From Gadus chalcogrammus (lineage: Eukaryota; Chordata; Actinopteri; Gadiformes; Gadidae), in NCBI RefSeq assembly GCF_026213295.1, contig NC_079420.1, positions 11,972,651 through 12,036,650 on the forward strand: a DNA stretch of 64,000 bases. Reading direction: 5' to 3'. Below, in pieces: positions 1-16,804 of the stretch. Under the pieces are notes generated by a model, which did no database searches, was not told the origin of the DNA, and saw nothing but the letters and a program-made list of their open reading frames with translations. A program made the translations under genes and the position numbers. Position 1 is the first letter of the stretch. Every line of letters begins with the position of its first letter.

Positions 1-208
1 CAAGGAGGAGTCAGTCCTCCTCTGCTCAGGGGACCAGGAGTCCTATTTCGGGCCCCAGTGAGCCTGAGGCTCAGCAGGGGTATGAGAGCCTCTCTCTGCA
101 CCTCCAGGAACCATCTTGTGGTTCTTGCTCTTATGTGATGCCCCTGTGGATGACCTGGAGGACTGGAACACAACGGGAACGTCCTCAGGAATGTGTCTGA
201 TCCCAAAG

Positions 209-652
209 GGAACTATGAGAGCCTGCGGCCACAGGCAGCGTTCTCCATGGAGGCCGTCCCCTCGGTGGGGCAGATCGCGCTGGCCTTCCTCCAGGCCTCC
301 TTCGCCTTCAGCGGCTGGAACTTCCTGAACTACGTCACAGAGGAGGTGGTGGACCCCCAGCGGTGAGTACTTCCTGCCTGTGCGGCGGCAGGGCTCCCAG
401 CAGGAGGGTCCTGACCCGGGTGGTCTGTCCGCAGGAACCTCCCCCGAGCCATCTACATCTCTGTTCCCGTGGTAACGCTGGTCTACACCCTCACCAACAT
501 AGCCTACTTCTCCTCCATGTCTCCGGAGGAGCTGCTGGCCTCCAACGCGGTTGCCGTGGTGACTACATCCCATAAAACTGTCCATATGTGTGTGTCCAGT
601 GTGTATGTCCAGTGTGTGTGTGTGTCCAGTATGTGTGTGTGTGTTTGTGTGT

Positions 653-751
<99 letters not shown>

Positions 752-3700
752 TGATTATTTGGTGTTTGTTCGTTTCCAAGACGTTTGGCGAGAAGCTGCT
801 GGGAGGGTTTTCCGTCGTCATGCCGATCTCTGTGGCGCTGTCCACCTTCGGAGGGATCAACGGATACCTGTTCACCTCGTCCAGGTAGGCCGACCTGACC
901 CCAACCAGCCCATAACAGCCCACCTGACCCCTGACCAACCAATCACCGCAAGGCCCACCTGACCCCAGACCGGCCAATCACAGCCAGGCCCACCTGACCC
1001 AAGACCAGCCAATCACAGCAAGTCCCACCTGACCCCAGACCAGCCAATCAGAGCCAGGCCCACCTGACCCCAGACCAGCCAATCACAACTAGGCCCACAT
1101 GACCCCAGACCAGCCAATCACAACTAGGCCCACCTGACCCCAGACCAGCCAATCACAACTAGGCCCACATGACCCCAGACCAGCCAATTACCGCAAGGCC
1201 CACCTGACCCCAGACTAGCCAATCACAGCCAGGTCCAGCTGACCTCAACCAGCCAATCACAGCCTGCTGACTCACACTCGACCAGTGGCACTTAACAGCA
1301 GTAAACTGTCTAGGACTAACTGCTACTTTCTATCTACCACATATCTAGAACTAACTTCTAGTTTGTCTCTACCACATATCTAGAATTAACTTTTAGTTTC
1401 TATCTATTACATATCTGAAAATTCCGTTGACAAGATCTCAGGTCGGCCTCCAATTTATTTTTGTAAATCAGGGCTCTACATCTTGTGTCATGATCCTTTC
1501 TCATGTATAACCAGCCGCTCCCTGTAAGAGACAGCACTGAGGGCCTTGTGTGCCTTTTTTCTCTCCTGAGGGCTGTCTGATACCCTCCTCTGCCAGGCTG
1601 TGTCTCATTACCCTCAGGCTGTGTCTCATTATCCTCCTCTGTCAGGCTGTGTCTCATTACCCTCCTCTGTCAGGCTGTGTCTCATTACCCTCCTCTGTCA
1701 GGCTGTGTCTCATTACCCTCCTCTGTCAGGCTGTATCTCATTACCCTCCTCTGCCAGGCTGTATCTCATTACCCTCCTCTGCCAGGCTGTATCTCATTAC
1801 CCTCCTCTGTCAGGCTGTATCTCATTACCCTCCTCTGCCAGGCTGTATCTCATTACCCTCCTCTGCCAGGCTGTATCTCATTACCCTCCTCTGTCAGGCT
1901 GTATCTCATTACCCTCCTCTGCCAGGCTGTATCTCATTACCCTCCTCTGTCAGGCTGTATCTCATTACCCTCCTCTGCCAGGCTGTATCTCATTACCCTC
2001 CTCTGTCAGGCTGTATCTCATTACCCTCCTCTGCCAGGCTGTATCTCATTACCCTCCTCTGCCAGGCTGTATCTCATTACCCTCAGGCTGTGTCTTATTA
2101 CCCTCCTCTGCCAGGCTGTCTCATGACCCTCCTCTGCCAGGCACTGTCTCATTACGCTCCTCTCAGGCTGTGTCTCATTGCCCTGAGGCTGTATCTCATT
2201 ACGCTCCTCTCAGGCTGTGTCTCATTGCCCAGAGGCTGTATCTCATTACGCTCCTCTCAGGCTGTGTCTCATTACGCTCCTCTCAGCTGTGTCTCATTGC
2301 CCTCCTCTCAGCTGTGTCTCATTGCCCTCCTCTCAGGCTGTGTCTCATTGCCCTCCTCTCAGGCTGTGTCTCATTGCCCTCCTCTCAGGCTGTGTCTCAT
2401 TGCCCTCCTCTCAGCTGTGTCTCATTGCCCTCCTCTCAGCTGTGTCTCATTGCCCTCCTCTCAGGCTGTGTCTCATTGCCCTCCTCTCAGGCTGTGTTTC
2501 TCCGGGGCCAGGGAGGGCCACCTGCCCAGCCTGCTGGCCATGATCCACCTGAAGCACTGCACACCCATCCCCGCCCTGCTGGTCTGTGTGAGTCTGACCC
2601 CCCAGGTCCTGAGGCCCTGAGGTCCTGAGGCCCTGAGGCCCAGTCTGACCCCCCAGGCCCTGAGGTCTTGAGGCCCTGAGGCCCAGTCTGACCCCCCAGG
2701 TCCTGAGGCCCTGAGGTCCTGAGCTCATTCCTGACCCAGCTTAACACTTAGATAGTACTATTTAAAACAAGTACTATATAACTGTATACTGTATGCAACA
2801 AATACTATACATAACAATTACTATATAATAAGTACTATATAATAAGTACCATATAATAACTACTACATATATGTACTATAATAAGTACTACTTCCTGTAC
2901 CCAGTGTGCTGCTACCATGGTGATCCTGTGCGTTGGCGAGACCCACAACCTGATCAACTATGTCTCCTTCATCAACTACCTGTCGTACGGCGTAACCGTG
3001 GCAGCTCTGCTCTACTACCGGTGGAAGAACCCCACCCTGTACCGACCCATCAAGGTGCTCAGCGCGGCTAGCTAGTCAGTTAGCCTGCTTATCAGTTAGC
3101 CTGCTAGTCAGTTATCCTGCTAGTCAATTATCCTGCTTGCCAGCTAGCCTGCTAATCAGTTAGCATACTAGTCATCTAGCATGCTACACCGCTACCCTGC
3201 TAGTCTAGGGCCCTATATGGTGGTCTGCTGGTCGGTTAACTCTCTCCATGCCTGCCTGGGGCCACTTAACTGAAGCTAGCTTGCTAGAGTTAGAACCATC
3301 CAGTGCTTACATGCTAAGTGTCTGGTACTCCCTCCCCTGTGTTTTACCCTGTGTGTGTTTGTCCAGGTGAGCCTGCTGGTCCCAGTGTGTTACCTATGTT
3401 TCTGGGCTCTGCTGCTCGGCTTCAGTCTGTTGTCTGAGCCCCTGGTGTGTGGTGTGGGGCTGCTCATCATCCTGACCGGCGTCCCCGTATACCTGCTGGC
3501 TGTCCATCGGCCCAACAGATCCCAAACCTTCCGCAGGATGCTCGGTCAGTACATACACCGACCCCACAAAACGTACACTTTACGCCGACCCCACAAACCA
3601 TACACTATACACCGACCCCACATACCGTGTATTATACACTGACCCCACAAACCACACTCTATACACCAACCCCACAAACCCCACACTATACAACGACCCA

Positions 3701-4438
3701 ACAAACCACACACCATACACCGACCCCACAAAGCACGCACTATACACCAACCCCACAAACCACACACCGACCCCACACACTATACACCGACCTCACAAAC
3801 CACAGACTTTACACCGACCCCATAAACAACACACTTTACACCGACTCCACAAACCCCAGACTTTACATCGACACCACAAACCACGCATCATAAACCGATC
3901 CTACAATCCACGCACTATACACAACCCCATAAACCACACACTTGACACCAACTCCACAAGCCACACATTTTACACCGACCAAACAAACCACACACTTTAC
4001 ACCGACCCCACAAACCACACACTATACACCAACCCCACAAACCACACACTTGACACCGACCACACAACCACACACTTTACAACGACCCCACAAACCACAC
4101 ACTATACACCAACCCCGAAAACCACAGACTTTACACCGACCCCACAAACCACACTCTTTAGACCCACCCCCAAACCAAACACTATACACCGACCCCACTA
4201 ACCCCGAACTTTACACTCACCCCACAAACCACACACTATACACCGACCCCACAAACCACACATAATACAGCGACCCCACAAACCATACTAAAGTGCTCAA
4301 TGCCTCTGCTGTGTTTCAGAGTGGTGGACCAGCGCAGGACAGTGCCTCTGCTATGTGGTGTTCCCTCAGAACGACGCCGTGGAAACCAAGGCCCCGTCTG
4401 ACTGGACCGACTCGAGCAACATGGCTGCCCATTCCTAG
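209..4438 (+). CDS. slc7a10: Asc-type amino acid transporter SLC7A10, 3' part of gene
   Basis: Sodium-independent small neutral amino acid exchanger (asc-1), the light chain of a heteromeric transporter in the plasma membrane. Seven exons are visible: 209-362, 435-558, 781-884, 2491-2587, 2905-3054, 3367-3544 and 4320-4438 (TAG at 4436). They join in phase into 307 residues. Landmarks are [84 protein letters not shown] and a short hydrophilic tail ending MAAHS. These fit SLC7A10 better than SLC7A8 (FAYGGWNF there) or the y+LATs. The 5' exons with the first transmembrane helices lie upstream of the window. Almost every intron here carries a tandem array touching a splice site. Identity as slc7a10 is firm; the paralogue (a or b) cannot be told. 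Confidence 0.93.
634..749 (+). repeat. (GT)n microsatellite in slc7a10 intron
   Basis: A long, nearly pure GT dinucleotide run follows a short imperfect GTGTGTCCA stretch. It sits about 30 bases upstream of the acceptor of the exon beginning at 781. Confidence 0.95.
885..1265 (+). repeat. Donor-adjacent minisatellite (about 37-bp unit)
   Basis: About ten units of a CCACCTGACCCCAGACC / AGCCAATCACAAC type begin at the splice donor after 884. The donor itself reads GTAGGCCGACCTGACCCC and the units read CTAGGCCCACATGACCCC, so the first unit includes the 5' splice site. Confidence 0.85.
1568..2490 (+). repeat. Acceptor-containing minisatellite (about 26-bp unit)
   Basis: Roughly 34 units of CCTCCTCTGTCAGGCTGTG plus TCTCATTA. 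The real acceptor and exon start at 2491 read CCTCCTCTCAG/GCTGTGTTTC, so the array is made of copies of this 3' splice site. Two variant classes occur (…CATTACC… upstream, …CATTGCC… downstream). Long open frames here are repeat artefacts. Confidence 0.95.
2588..2725 (+). repeat. Donor-adjacent short tandem array
   Basis: Three imperfect units of AGTCTGACCCCCCAGGTCC with GAGGCCCTGAGG filler start at the donor GTGAGTCTGACC following the exon that ends at 2587. Confidence 0.8.
3062..3240 (+). repeat. 18-bp-type tandem repeat in slc7a10 intron
   Basis: Imperfect units of the form CTAGTCAGTTAGCCTG begin within about 10 bases of the donor after 3054 and decay towards 3240. Confidence 0.75.
3545..4290 (+). 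repeat. Donor-adjacent minisatellite (about 25-bp unit)
   Basis: About 28 units of ACACTATACACCGACCCCAC fill nearly the whole last intron. They start at the donor GTCAGTACATACACCGACCC right after the exon ending at 3544. Confidence 0.9.
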
Positions 4439-4499
4439 GACACGGCTTCCATTTCTCTGCTTCCAAGTCTTTCTTTTGGTCTATTTTCACTGTTGACAG

Positions 4500-4925
4500 A
4501 GACACCTGTCTGTGCATTCCCTGTCTCACCTGTCGGTGCACTCCCTGTCTCCCCTGGTTACTCCCTGGTTACTTCCTGTCTCACTAGGATACTCCCTGGT
4601 TACTCTCTGTTTGGCCTGGTTTCTCCCTGGTTACTCCCTGTTTGGCCTGGTTACCCTCTGTTTGGCCTGGTTACTCTCTGACGGGCCTGGTTACTCTCTG
4701 TTTGGTCTGGTTACTCTCTGTCTGCCCTATTTACTCTCTGTTTGGCCTGGTTACTCTCTGTTTGGCCTGGTTACTTCCTAGTTACTCCCTGGTTACCCTC
4801 TGTTTGGCCTGGTTACTCCCTGGTTACATTCTGTTTGGCCGGGTTACTCCCTGGTTCCTCCCTGGTTACTCCCTGTTTGGCCTGGTTACTCTCTGGTTAC
4901 TCTCTGTTTAACCTGGTTTGGGTAC
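4500..4925 (+). repeat. 20-bp tandem array in the slc7a10 3' UTR
   Basis: Units of TTTGGCCTGGTTACTCTCTG and variants follow the stop codon, so the array is probably carried in the mature transcript. The run of open frames it produces has no coding support. Confidence 0.85.
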
Positions 4926-5240
4926 TTCCAGCAGACTGAATAGACTCCCCTATAGAACAGAACGTTTTTCTAAGAAAGTTTTGGTTCCAACAACATGTAG
5001 TTATTTTAGTTCTTTGAATATAAATCAATAATAAGTAATATATTCATGGTGTCCCTTTTTCTGTAAAGAAAGAGAATGTTCCAGAATGTGTCTGCGGTTC
5101 ATTAAGTGAAGTTATCATTTTGACCGCTTGAGCCTTAAATGATGTCGCTCTAAGTTATTTGTAAACCGTTTAGTGCCTCTGATTCATGTCACTGGAGTCT
5201 GCCTCTCTTTTGTAAATGAGAAAATAACAATTAGAAACAA

Positions 5241-5246
5241 AATAAA
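5241..5246 (+). terminator. Candidate slc7a10 polyadenylation signal
   Basis: AATAAA about 800 bases after the slc7a10 stop, in otherwise featureless AT-rich sequence. From 4930 to 5560 I see nothing else: it is presumably 3' UTR and a short spacer before dus2. Confidence 0.5.
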
Positions 5247-5569
5247 TTTAGATGGAGATCACCGATTCTGTTTCAGGACTTTGTTCATCTTAAGTATGAT
5301 TTTATTCCATGAATGACTCGTGCATTCTATACATATACAATTGTGTGAATTCATAGGAATAATACACACATTACACATCAACGAAAACTCGTCGTGCTGT
5401 TACAATTTATTTATTTTCGGAGGTATTACATTATTGCCCAATGGTGGAGATTCAATACAAAATATTTATGAACCCCTAAGGGAAATAAAATAAAATATAA
5501 TCGGAACGAATTGTTTATAGTCGCTATAAGTGGGCGTGTTCTATTGGCGTCCGTCACCAAACAGGAAGT

Positions 5570-5623
5570 AGTTCCTGAACATGTGTAGGCGACACGTGAC
5601 TTCCAGTCCGAGAGACTCCGTGA
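5570..5623 (+). promoter_or_regulatory. dus2 noncoding first exon and E-box
   Basis: A perfect CACGTG at 5593-5598 is followed by a canonical donor, ACG/GTGAGTG, at 5623/5624. The matching acceptor CCCCAG/GACTGAGCACC is at 5876/5877, eleven bases before the dus2 start codon. I infer a noncoding exon ending at 5623 and a promoter just upstream; the transcription start is not visible. Confidence 0.6.
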
Positions 5624-5679
5624 CGGTGAGTGTTGTTTTTCTCTATCTCCCCTTTACTCTGTGGACACTGTCGGTGTCT

Positions 5680-10561
<4,882 letters not shown>

Positions 10562-10930
10562 CAAGGGCTGTTCCCCACCTCCCTGAGTGTGGGGGTGGGG
10601 AGGGGGGTTACCATGGGAATGGAGTATGAACCCACTGTCAACACACAACTGCCAGTTGAAGTTGTGCGTTCAACGGCCTTCATGGCGTTGTCGGATGGAA
10701 CTCAAGTGCCTCGCTCAAAAGCACCTGTTCACAGATCAGTTGTTCCCTTTTTATTTTTTTTAATTTTGGTGACCTGTTGAGCCGCGGGTCCAGGTCGGGT
10801 CTGGTCTTGTCGGGTCCCGGGTCAGGTTCCTCTTTCTTTGTGTAATGCGCCGCTCCGCCAGAGGAGGGCGGCATCCGGTTACAACCTGGCTGTTCTGTTT
10901 GTTTCGTTAAACTTATGTTAAATTGTGAAA

Positions 10931-10936
10931 AATAAA
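10931..10936 (+). terminator. dus2 polyadenylation signal
   Basis: AATAAA about 370 bases after the dus2 stop codon at 10561. Confidence 0.7.
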
Positions 10937-11044
10937 ACTCGTTCAACACGTATTTGTATTATGTCTCATCTAATAATTTTTTAAAGAATAGACATGAAGC
11001 TCTTCTCATTTTATTCTGCGTTCCGGTCTACGGGGTCACCGGGA

Positions 11045-11052
11045 TGACGTCA
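11045..11052 (+). promoter_or_regulatory. Palindromic CRE in the nfatc3 upstream region
   Basis: A full TGACGTCA cAMP-response element lies in GC-rich DNA between the end of dus2 and the first nfatc3 coding exon. Its use as an nfatc3 promoter element is inference from position. Confidence 0.5.
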
Positions 11053-11339
11053 CGGCGGAGCAGTCCTCCGCCGAACGTGGAAGTTACTTTAGTACACTTT
11101 ATACACTTTATTACCGATTAAAGCCGAGGACGAAACGATGTAAGATTCCATGGAGGAGACCACTGATGATGATTCAACGCCTGAGCACATGAATACTTTA
11201 TGAATCGTCGTGGTTGGGACATTGTAAACTTTAGAGTCGGACGTCCTCAACCTGTTCACCCAACAACACAAGTCCTCCTGCTGGACGCACGGGAGGATCC
11301 GGTCCGCTCTCAAAGTCCCAGTCCCGATTCAAGAGACAC

Positions 11340-11580
11340 ATCGGTGAGAGGAGCGACTACCCCGGTGAGTGGAGCGACCCCCCGGTGAGTGGAGCACCCT
11401 CTGATCCTAGGAGCCCGTTCTCCGGTCCTAAGCGGGGTGAACCCCCGGTGAGTGGAGGACCCCACGGTCCTGACCCCCCCGGTCCTAAGTGGGGCGACCC
11501 CCCCCCGGTCCTGAGTGGGACGACCCCCCGCCCCCCCCGGACCTGAGTGGGACGACCCCCCCTGGTCCTGAGTGTGTCCG
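11340..11580 (+). repeat. GC-rich repeat with GTGAGT copies upstream of nfatc3 ATG
   Basis: Units of CCCCCGGTGAGTGGAGCGAC then CCCCCGGTCCTGAGTGGG. Four copies contain a consensus-like splice donor (GGTGAGAGG, then GGTGAGTGG three times). It may follow a noncoding first exon ending near 11342. Confidence 0.7.
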
Positions 11581-11608
11581 GTAACACCCCGCCCGGAGAA
11601 GCGGACGG

Positions 11609-14600
11609 ATGTCCGGGGACGACCAGCCCTCAGGTACCCAGACCTTCTACATTAAAACGGTTAGATTAAAACGCGTAACACAGAATAGTAAATACAATGT
11701 TCTAAACACTAAATACAATGTTCTAAACACTAAATACTTGCAATAAATACGAAATATGTTGTTATAAAAAACTATATACATGTTACAGACCCTAAATACA
11801 TGTTATAAACACTAAACACAATTTTTTAAACCAGTCATACATGTTATAAACACAAAATACATGTTACAAACACTAAATTCATGTTATACACACTAAATAC
11901 AATGTTATAAAAACAGTAGATACATTTTATCAAAAATTAATACATTAAACATAAAATATATTTCATTGTCATGAAATACGTTATACATTAAATACAATGT
12001 TCTAAACACTAAATACATGTTCTAAACACTAAATACAAGGTTATAAACACTAGGTAAATGTTATAAACACAATATACATGTTATTACAACTAAAGACATG
12101 TTATCACATGTTTTTTATTTTATACCCCCTATTACCTCTTAAACCTCAGATAACCTGATATATTTTTTTGTAAACCCCTTCCTGTTATGCTATAAATGTG
12201 TTCCACCTACAAACCATTTTCATACTGTGCTTTAGACAGTCACTTGTGGATTATAAGGTCCTAATCATACAGAAGCAGAAATGTGTTTCCTGTTGAGGAA
12301 CAGGAAATGGAACGTACCATTTTCCTACATGCAAAAACGATGCAAAAACAATTGTACTGCTAGTCTGTATATTTTGTAATATTTCTGCATTCAAATATCC
12401 CTAAACACATGAGGCATTCCTCATGCTAATGCACATAGATCTAACGAGGTGAGCTACTCCAAGGATAATCAAACTGGAAACCCTGATGCATACATAGCGT
12501 TATAAATATATAAACATAATTATGAATATATCAATAAAGCTCAACATGCTCATCAGGCCTTTAGAGTGTCACGTTTCACTCTGTTCGCTGCGTAGGCCGG
12601 TCGGGACGCCCTCATCACCCCGTCTGGGGACGCAGCTTACCCCTGATCATACTTATTCAAAGTTAGAAAGTTAACGTTATGTTACTGTCATTTGAATACA
12701 ATTAAATAATGTACCAAAGGTAAGGTGAATATATGTCAACACAATAACTTGATAACAGGATTTCTGTGAGAGGGTCGGATGGATTTCCACCGGCATGATG
12801 CCCCATTGCAGACTCCTCAAACCTCCTCTTCTCTTCCTGTTATGATCGAGAGACCCCTAGTGGTAGAACATCACATGCAACACCTTTAACCCCTCCCCCC
12901 TGCAGGTCCAGACCTGAGGACCCTGTGGTCTCCTGGGTCCCCCCAGGACCTAGTCTCCCCACCATGTCCTCCTGCTCCTCCACACCTCCTCAGTGCCTCC
13001 CAGGGGCCCCAGTACAGCCCCCTGGGGCCCCAGTACAGCCCCCTGGGCCCGCCCCGGACCCTGGCCTGCCCCAGCATCCACATCACTGCCATCGCTCCCT
13101 TCAGCCACCTGGAGCTGAGCGGCTCCCGGGGGATGGAGGATCCCCCGGGGCCCGAGGACCCCCTGGGGCCGCTTGGCCCGGAGCAGGCCTGGCTGTCCCT
13201 GGGGCCGTGCTACCGGGACTCGGCCCTGAGCCCCAGCCCCTGCAGCAGCCTGTCCTCGCGCTCCTGGCTGTCGGACCTGTCCTCTTGCGAGTCCTTCTCC
13301 CACGTCTACGACGACGTGGAGGGCGAGCTGGAGGAGGCGGCGGCCCGCTGTGGCCTGGCCTCCCCCCGGGCCTCCCCCCGGGCCTCCCCCCGGGCCTCCC
13401 CCCGGGCCTCCCCCCGGGCCTCCCCAACCCCAGGCTGGGGGGCGGGGTTTGGGGTAGAGCTGTGGCAGCAGCAGTACCAGCAGCCCTCCCCCGGCCCCTC
13501 CCCCCGCTCCAGCGTGACAGAGGAGACCTGGCTGACGCAGCTCCCCCCCTCCAGACCCGCCTCCAGACCCACCTCCAGACCCACCTCCCCCTGCGGCAAG
13601 AGACGCCATTCCGGTGGCGTTGATGTCCGGACCCGCTCCCCCTCGCCGCTCTGCCCCCCCGCCCCTCTCTGCTCCCCCGCCCCTCTCTGCTCCCCCGGCC
13701 CCGCACCCCCGGAGCAGTCATGGCCCGCTAGTCCTCTGCCCTACGGCCTCCAGGAGCTCAACGTGCCCTCCAAGACCAGGAGGACCTCAGGGAGCCAGGC
13801 GGACCCCCCCCCCGGGCAGACCCCCTGTCTAGAGGAGGACCTGGACCGGGTCCTGGACTCCCCCCCCGGGCAGACCCCCGGGCTGGAGGACGTCCTGGAC
13901 CGGGTCCTGGCGGCGCTTCCCTTCCTGGACCCCCCCGGAACCCAGACCCCTCCCTCAGAACTCTTCCTCCCGGTTCCTCCCAGCATCAGATGGACCAATC
14001 AGAGAGCTTCAGGCGGCCCGCCTCTCTTCAGGTTAGTTAACCCTCACTAGTGCTTCTTCTGGCGTAAGTCCTTAGACCTTCAGCTCTGTTGAGGCGAGTC
14101 AGTCATTCTCCTATGGCCGAGGTAAATTAAAACACGTTCTCTGTGGGGTAGCCGGTGTCTGGGGGAACTTACAATGTGTTCCACAGTTTGTAGTGGGTTT
14201 TCACACTGACTTTGGGCACTGCCCGCGATGCCCCACTTCAGCACTGCTGCCCGAAGCGTCCCACACCTGTCCTCAGGCGGTTGATGGCAGGACGCTTTTT
14301 TTGGTTGTAGAGATGGAACGTTGACGATACGGTCTTGTCAGCCCTAGGCTTGAGGCGCCAGTTCTTCAGGAATGAAGACAGGATGTTCAGGTCTCCAGAT
14401 AGACCCTCCTCTACTGCTTCCCAGAATTGCTTGCTCAGTAGGATGGCCAGGTCATATGCATAGCCGTACTTCCTTGATTGTGTATCAGGCAGGTCGTGGA
14501 TGTAGAAGTTGAACAGCATAGGTGCCAGCACTGAGCCTTGTGGGACACCGTTCTTGAGCTTTCTCACATACTGCTTTGGCCGTTGCTGGTGTTTAGCTGA

Positions 14601-16758
14601 AAGCTGCGGTTACTCAGCATCTCCATTATGAAGCTCACAATGTGCTCGTCTGGGATGGTTTCCAGAAGCTTCATATGTAGTCCTTGCAGCCAGACAGTGT
14701 CATATGTGGATGTGAGGTCCAGGAAAACGGTGCCGGCATTCTCTCCAGTCTGGAAGCTGTCCTCTATGTCTTGGCACAGGAGGGTCAGCTTGTCTGTTGT
14801 TGATCTACCGCTTCGAAAGCCAGCTTGTTCTTTGGGCAGCTGGGGGTCGATCACTGGGTTGAGACGAGCAAGTATAAGACGTTTGAGGAGCAGACGTGTA
14901 TGGAACGCAGAGCAATGAGATGGGCCAGTATCCTTTGAGGTCGTTGCTTGGCTTGTTTGGCTTCGGCAGGTCGATCACCTTGGCAAGGCGCCAGATCTTT
15001 GGCAGCTTTGAGTGTTGGAGATGTGTAGTGAGGAAGGAGCACAGCCAGTCGGTTGCCTTCTTAGATTAGATTAGATTAGATTCAACCTTATTTCATTGCA
15101 CAAGTAAGGACAACCAGTACAACGAAATGCAGTTTACATCTAACAAGTAGTGCAATCAATAAAAAGTGCTTTTCCTTATGGCATTGCTTAAATAAAAAAA
15201 TATATGAGACACAGAATGCAAGTCCATTATTAAAGTGCATAGAGTTATGAGTTATGAGGAATCATTCTATTCATAGTCCACGAATAGAATGCAGTATGAT
15301 CATATAAACGAAATGGCATTGTTGAAGTGTGCATTAATAAAGTGTATAGTGGTCAGAGGTAGTCTGACAGTCCATAGTCCATGTTCAAAAGGAGAGGGGG
15401 GCAGGGCAGGGGCAGGGGCAGTGGCGGGGGCAGGGGTGGAGCCTTTGTGTTGAGCAGTGTTATGGTGTTGTGAAAGAAGCTATTTCTGAGCCTGCTGGTT
15501 CGACTCCTACGGCTCCTGTCACATCTCCCAGACGGGAGTATAGAGAACAGTCCGGGACCGGGGTGTGTCAGCGATGGCAGGAAGTGATGTACCAATGATG
15601 TTTTGATCAGTTTTCAACACTCGCGGTAGGGCTTTCCTGTCAGACATTACGCAGTTCCCATGCCACACCGTGAAGCACTGGGTGGGGATGCTCTCAGTGG
15701 TGCAGCGATATAAGTTCTGGAGGATCTGAGGGGAGGGTCCGGCTTTCTGCCTTGGTGTTGTACCCCGTACTGTAGTAGGTTGCGGTCTACACCTGGAGCC
15801 TTACCGGTCTTCAGGCCGTTGGATGGCCTGTTCGATTTCTGATGTTGTGAAATCAGTGGATAGGTTGGAATTGCATCCTGGGGCCCTGAACAGCTCCCAG
15901 ACTCTCGCTGATGTAGCTCTGGCGAAGTCCTTGTCTGCATTAGGGAAGCTGCCATTACTTAGCAGAAGTGACGCGATGCAGTATGCGGTGATGGGGCCCT
16001 GGGCTGGGGTTGTTGACCTCCCGGTCAGCCTGTTCATGGTCTACCACGCCCGCCGCTCTGTCCATCGTTTCCTCCGCATGGGTGCGGTGGTTAGGTCTTC
16101 ACATTGGTCATCCTCCCTTGCACTGGTTGGGCCAGGGATGGGTTGAGAGTCGATGGTGTCGATGCTGTGACCAGGGGAACATGTCCTGGATGTGTCTGAC
16201 AGGGAGAGGCTGGTTGTGTTAGTTAACCCTCACTACCCCTAGGTGTGTTTGAGTTGATTTTCAGCGCTCTGTGTCTCCAGCCCCTCCTCCCCACCCCCTC
16301 TGGACTGGCCCCTGCCCTGCTCCTGGGGCCCCGTGGAGCTGCAGCTGGTCCGGGGGCCCCGGCCCTTCCACCGCGCCCACTACGAGACGGAGGGCAGCCG
16401 GGGGGCCGTCAGGACGGCTTCTGGAGGACATCCCGTCGTCAAGGTAACCCCCAGCCCGGAACACCTGTTGCACACCTGTTGCACACATACATCTGATATA
16501 CACACACCTGGTACACACACCTGTTACACACACATATACACACCTGGTACACACACTGGGTGCACACACACCTGGTACACACACATACCTGGTACACACA
16601 CACACACACTAGGTACACACACCTGGTATACACCTTTGACACTGGACTCCCGGTGCACTTCACCCCAACCTGTTGTTTGGGAGCGAGGAATGGGGGCATA
16701 CCTTTAGTCAGGTGGTTCACTGATGACGCACGAGGTACAGCCTGGTAATAAAGGTTGT

Positions 16759-16804
<46 letters not shown>

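Noticed and set aside
1550..2628. Open frames of about 350 residues with SGCVSLPSS repeats
   Set aside because: They are translations of a 26-bp intronic minisatellite in three frames, with no homology, and lie between two slc7a10 exons.
209..4438. Assignment to slc7a8 or slc7a6/7
   Set aside because: [13 protein letters not shown] and [18 protein letters not shown] match asc-1 (SLC7A10) rather than LAT2 or y+LAT.
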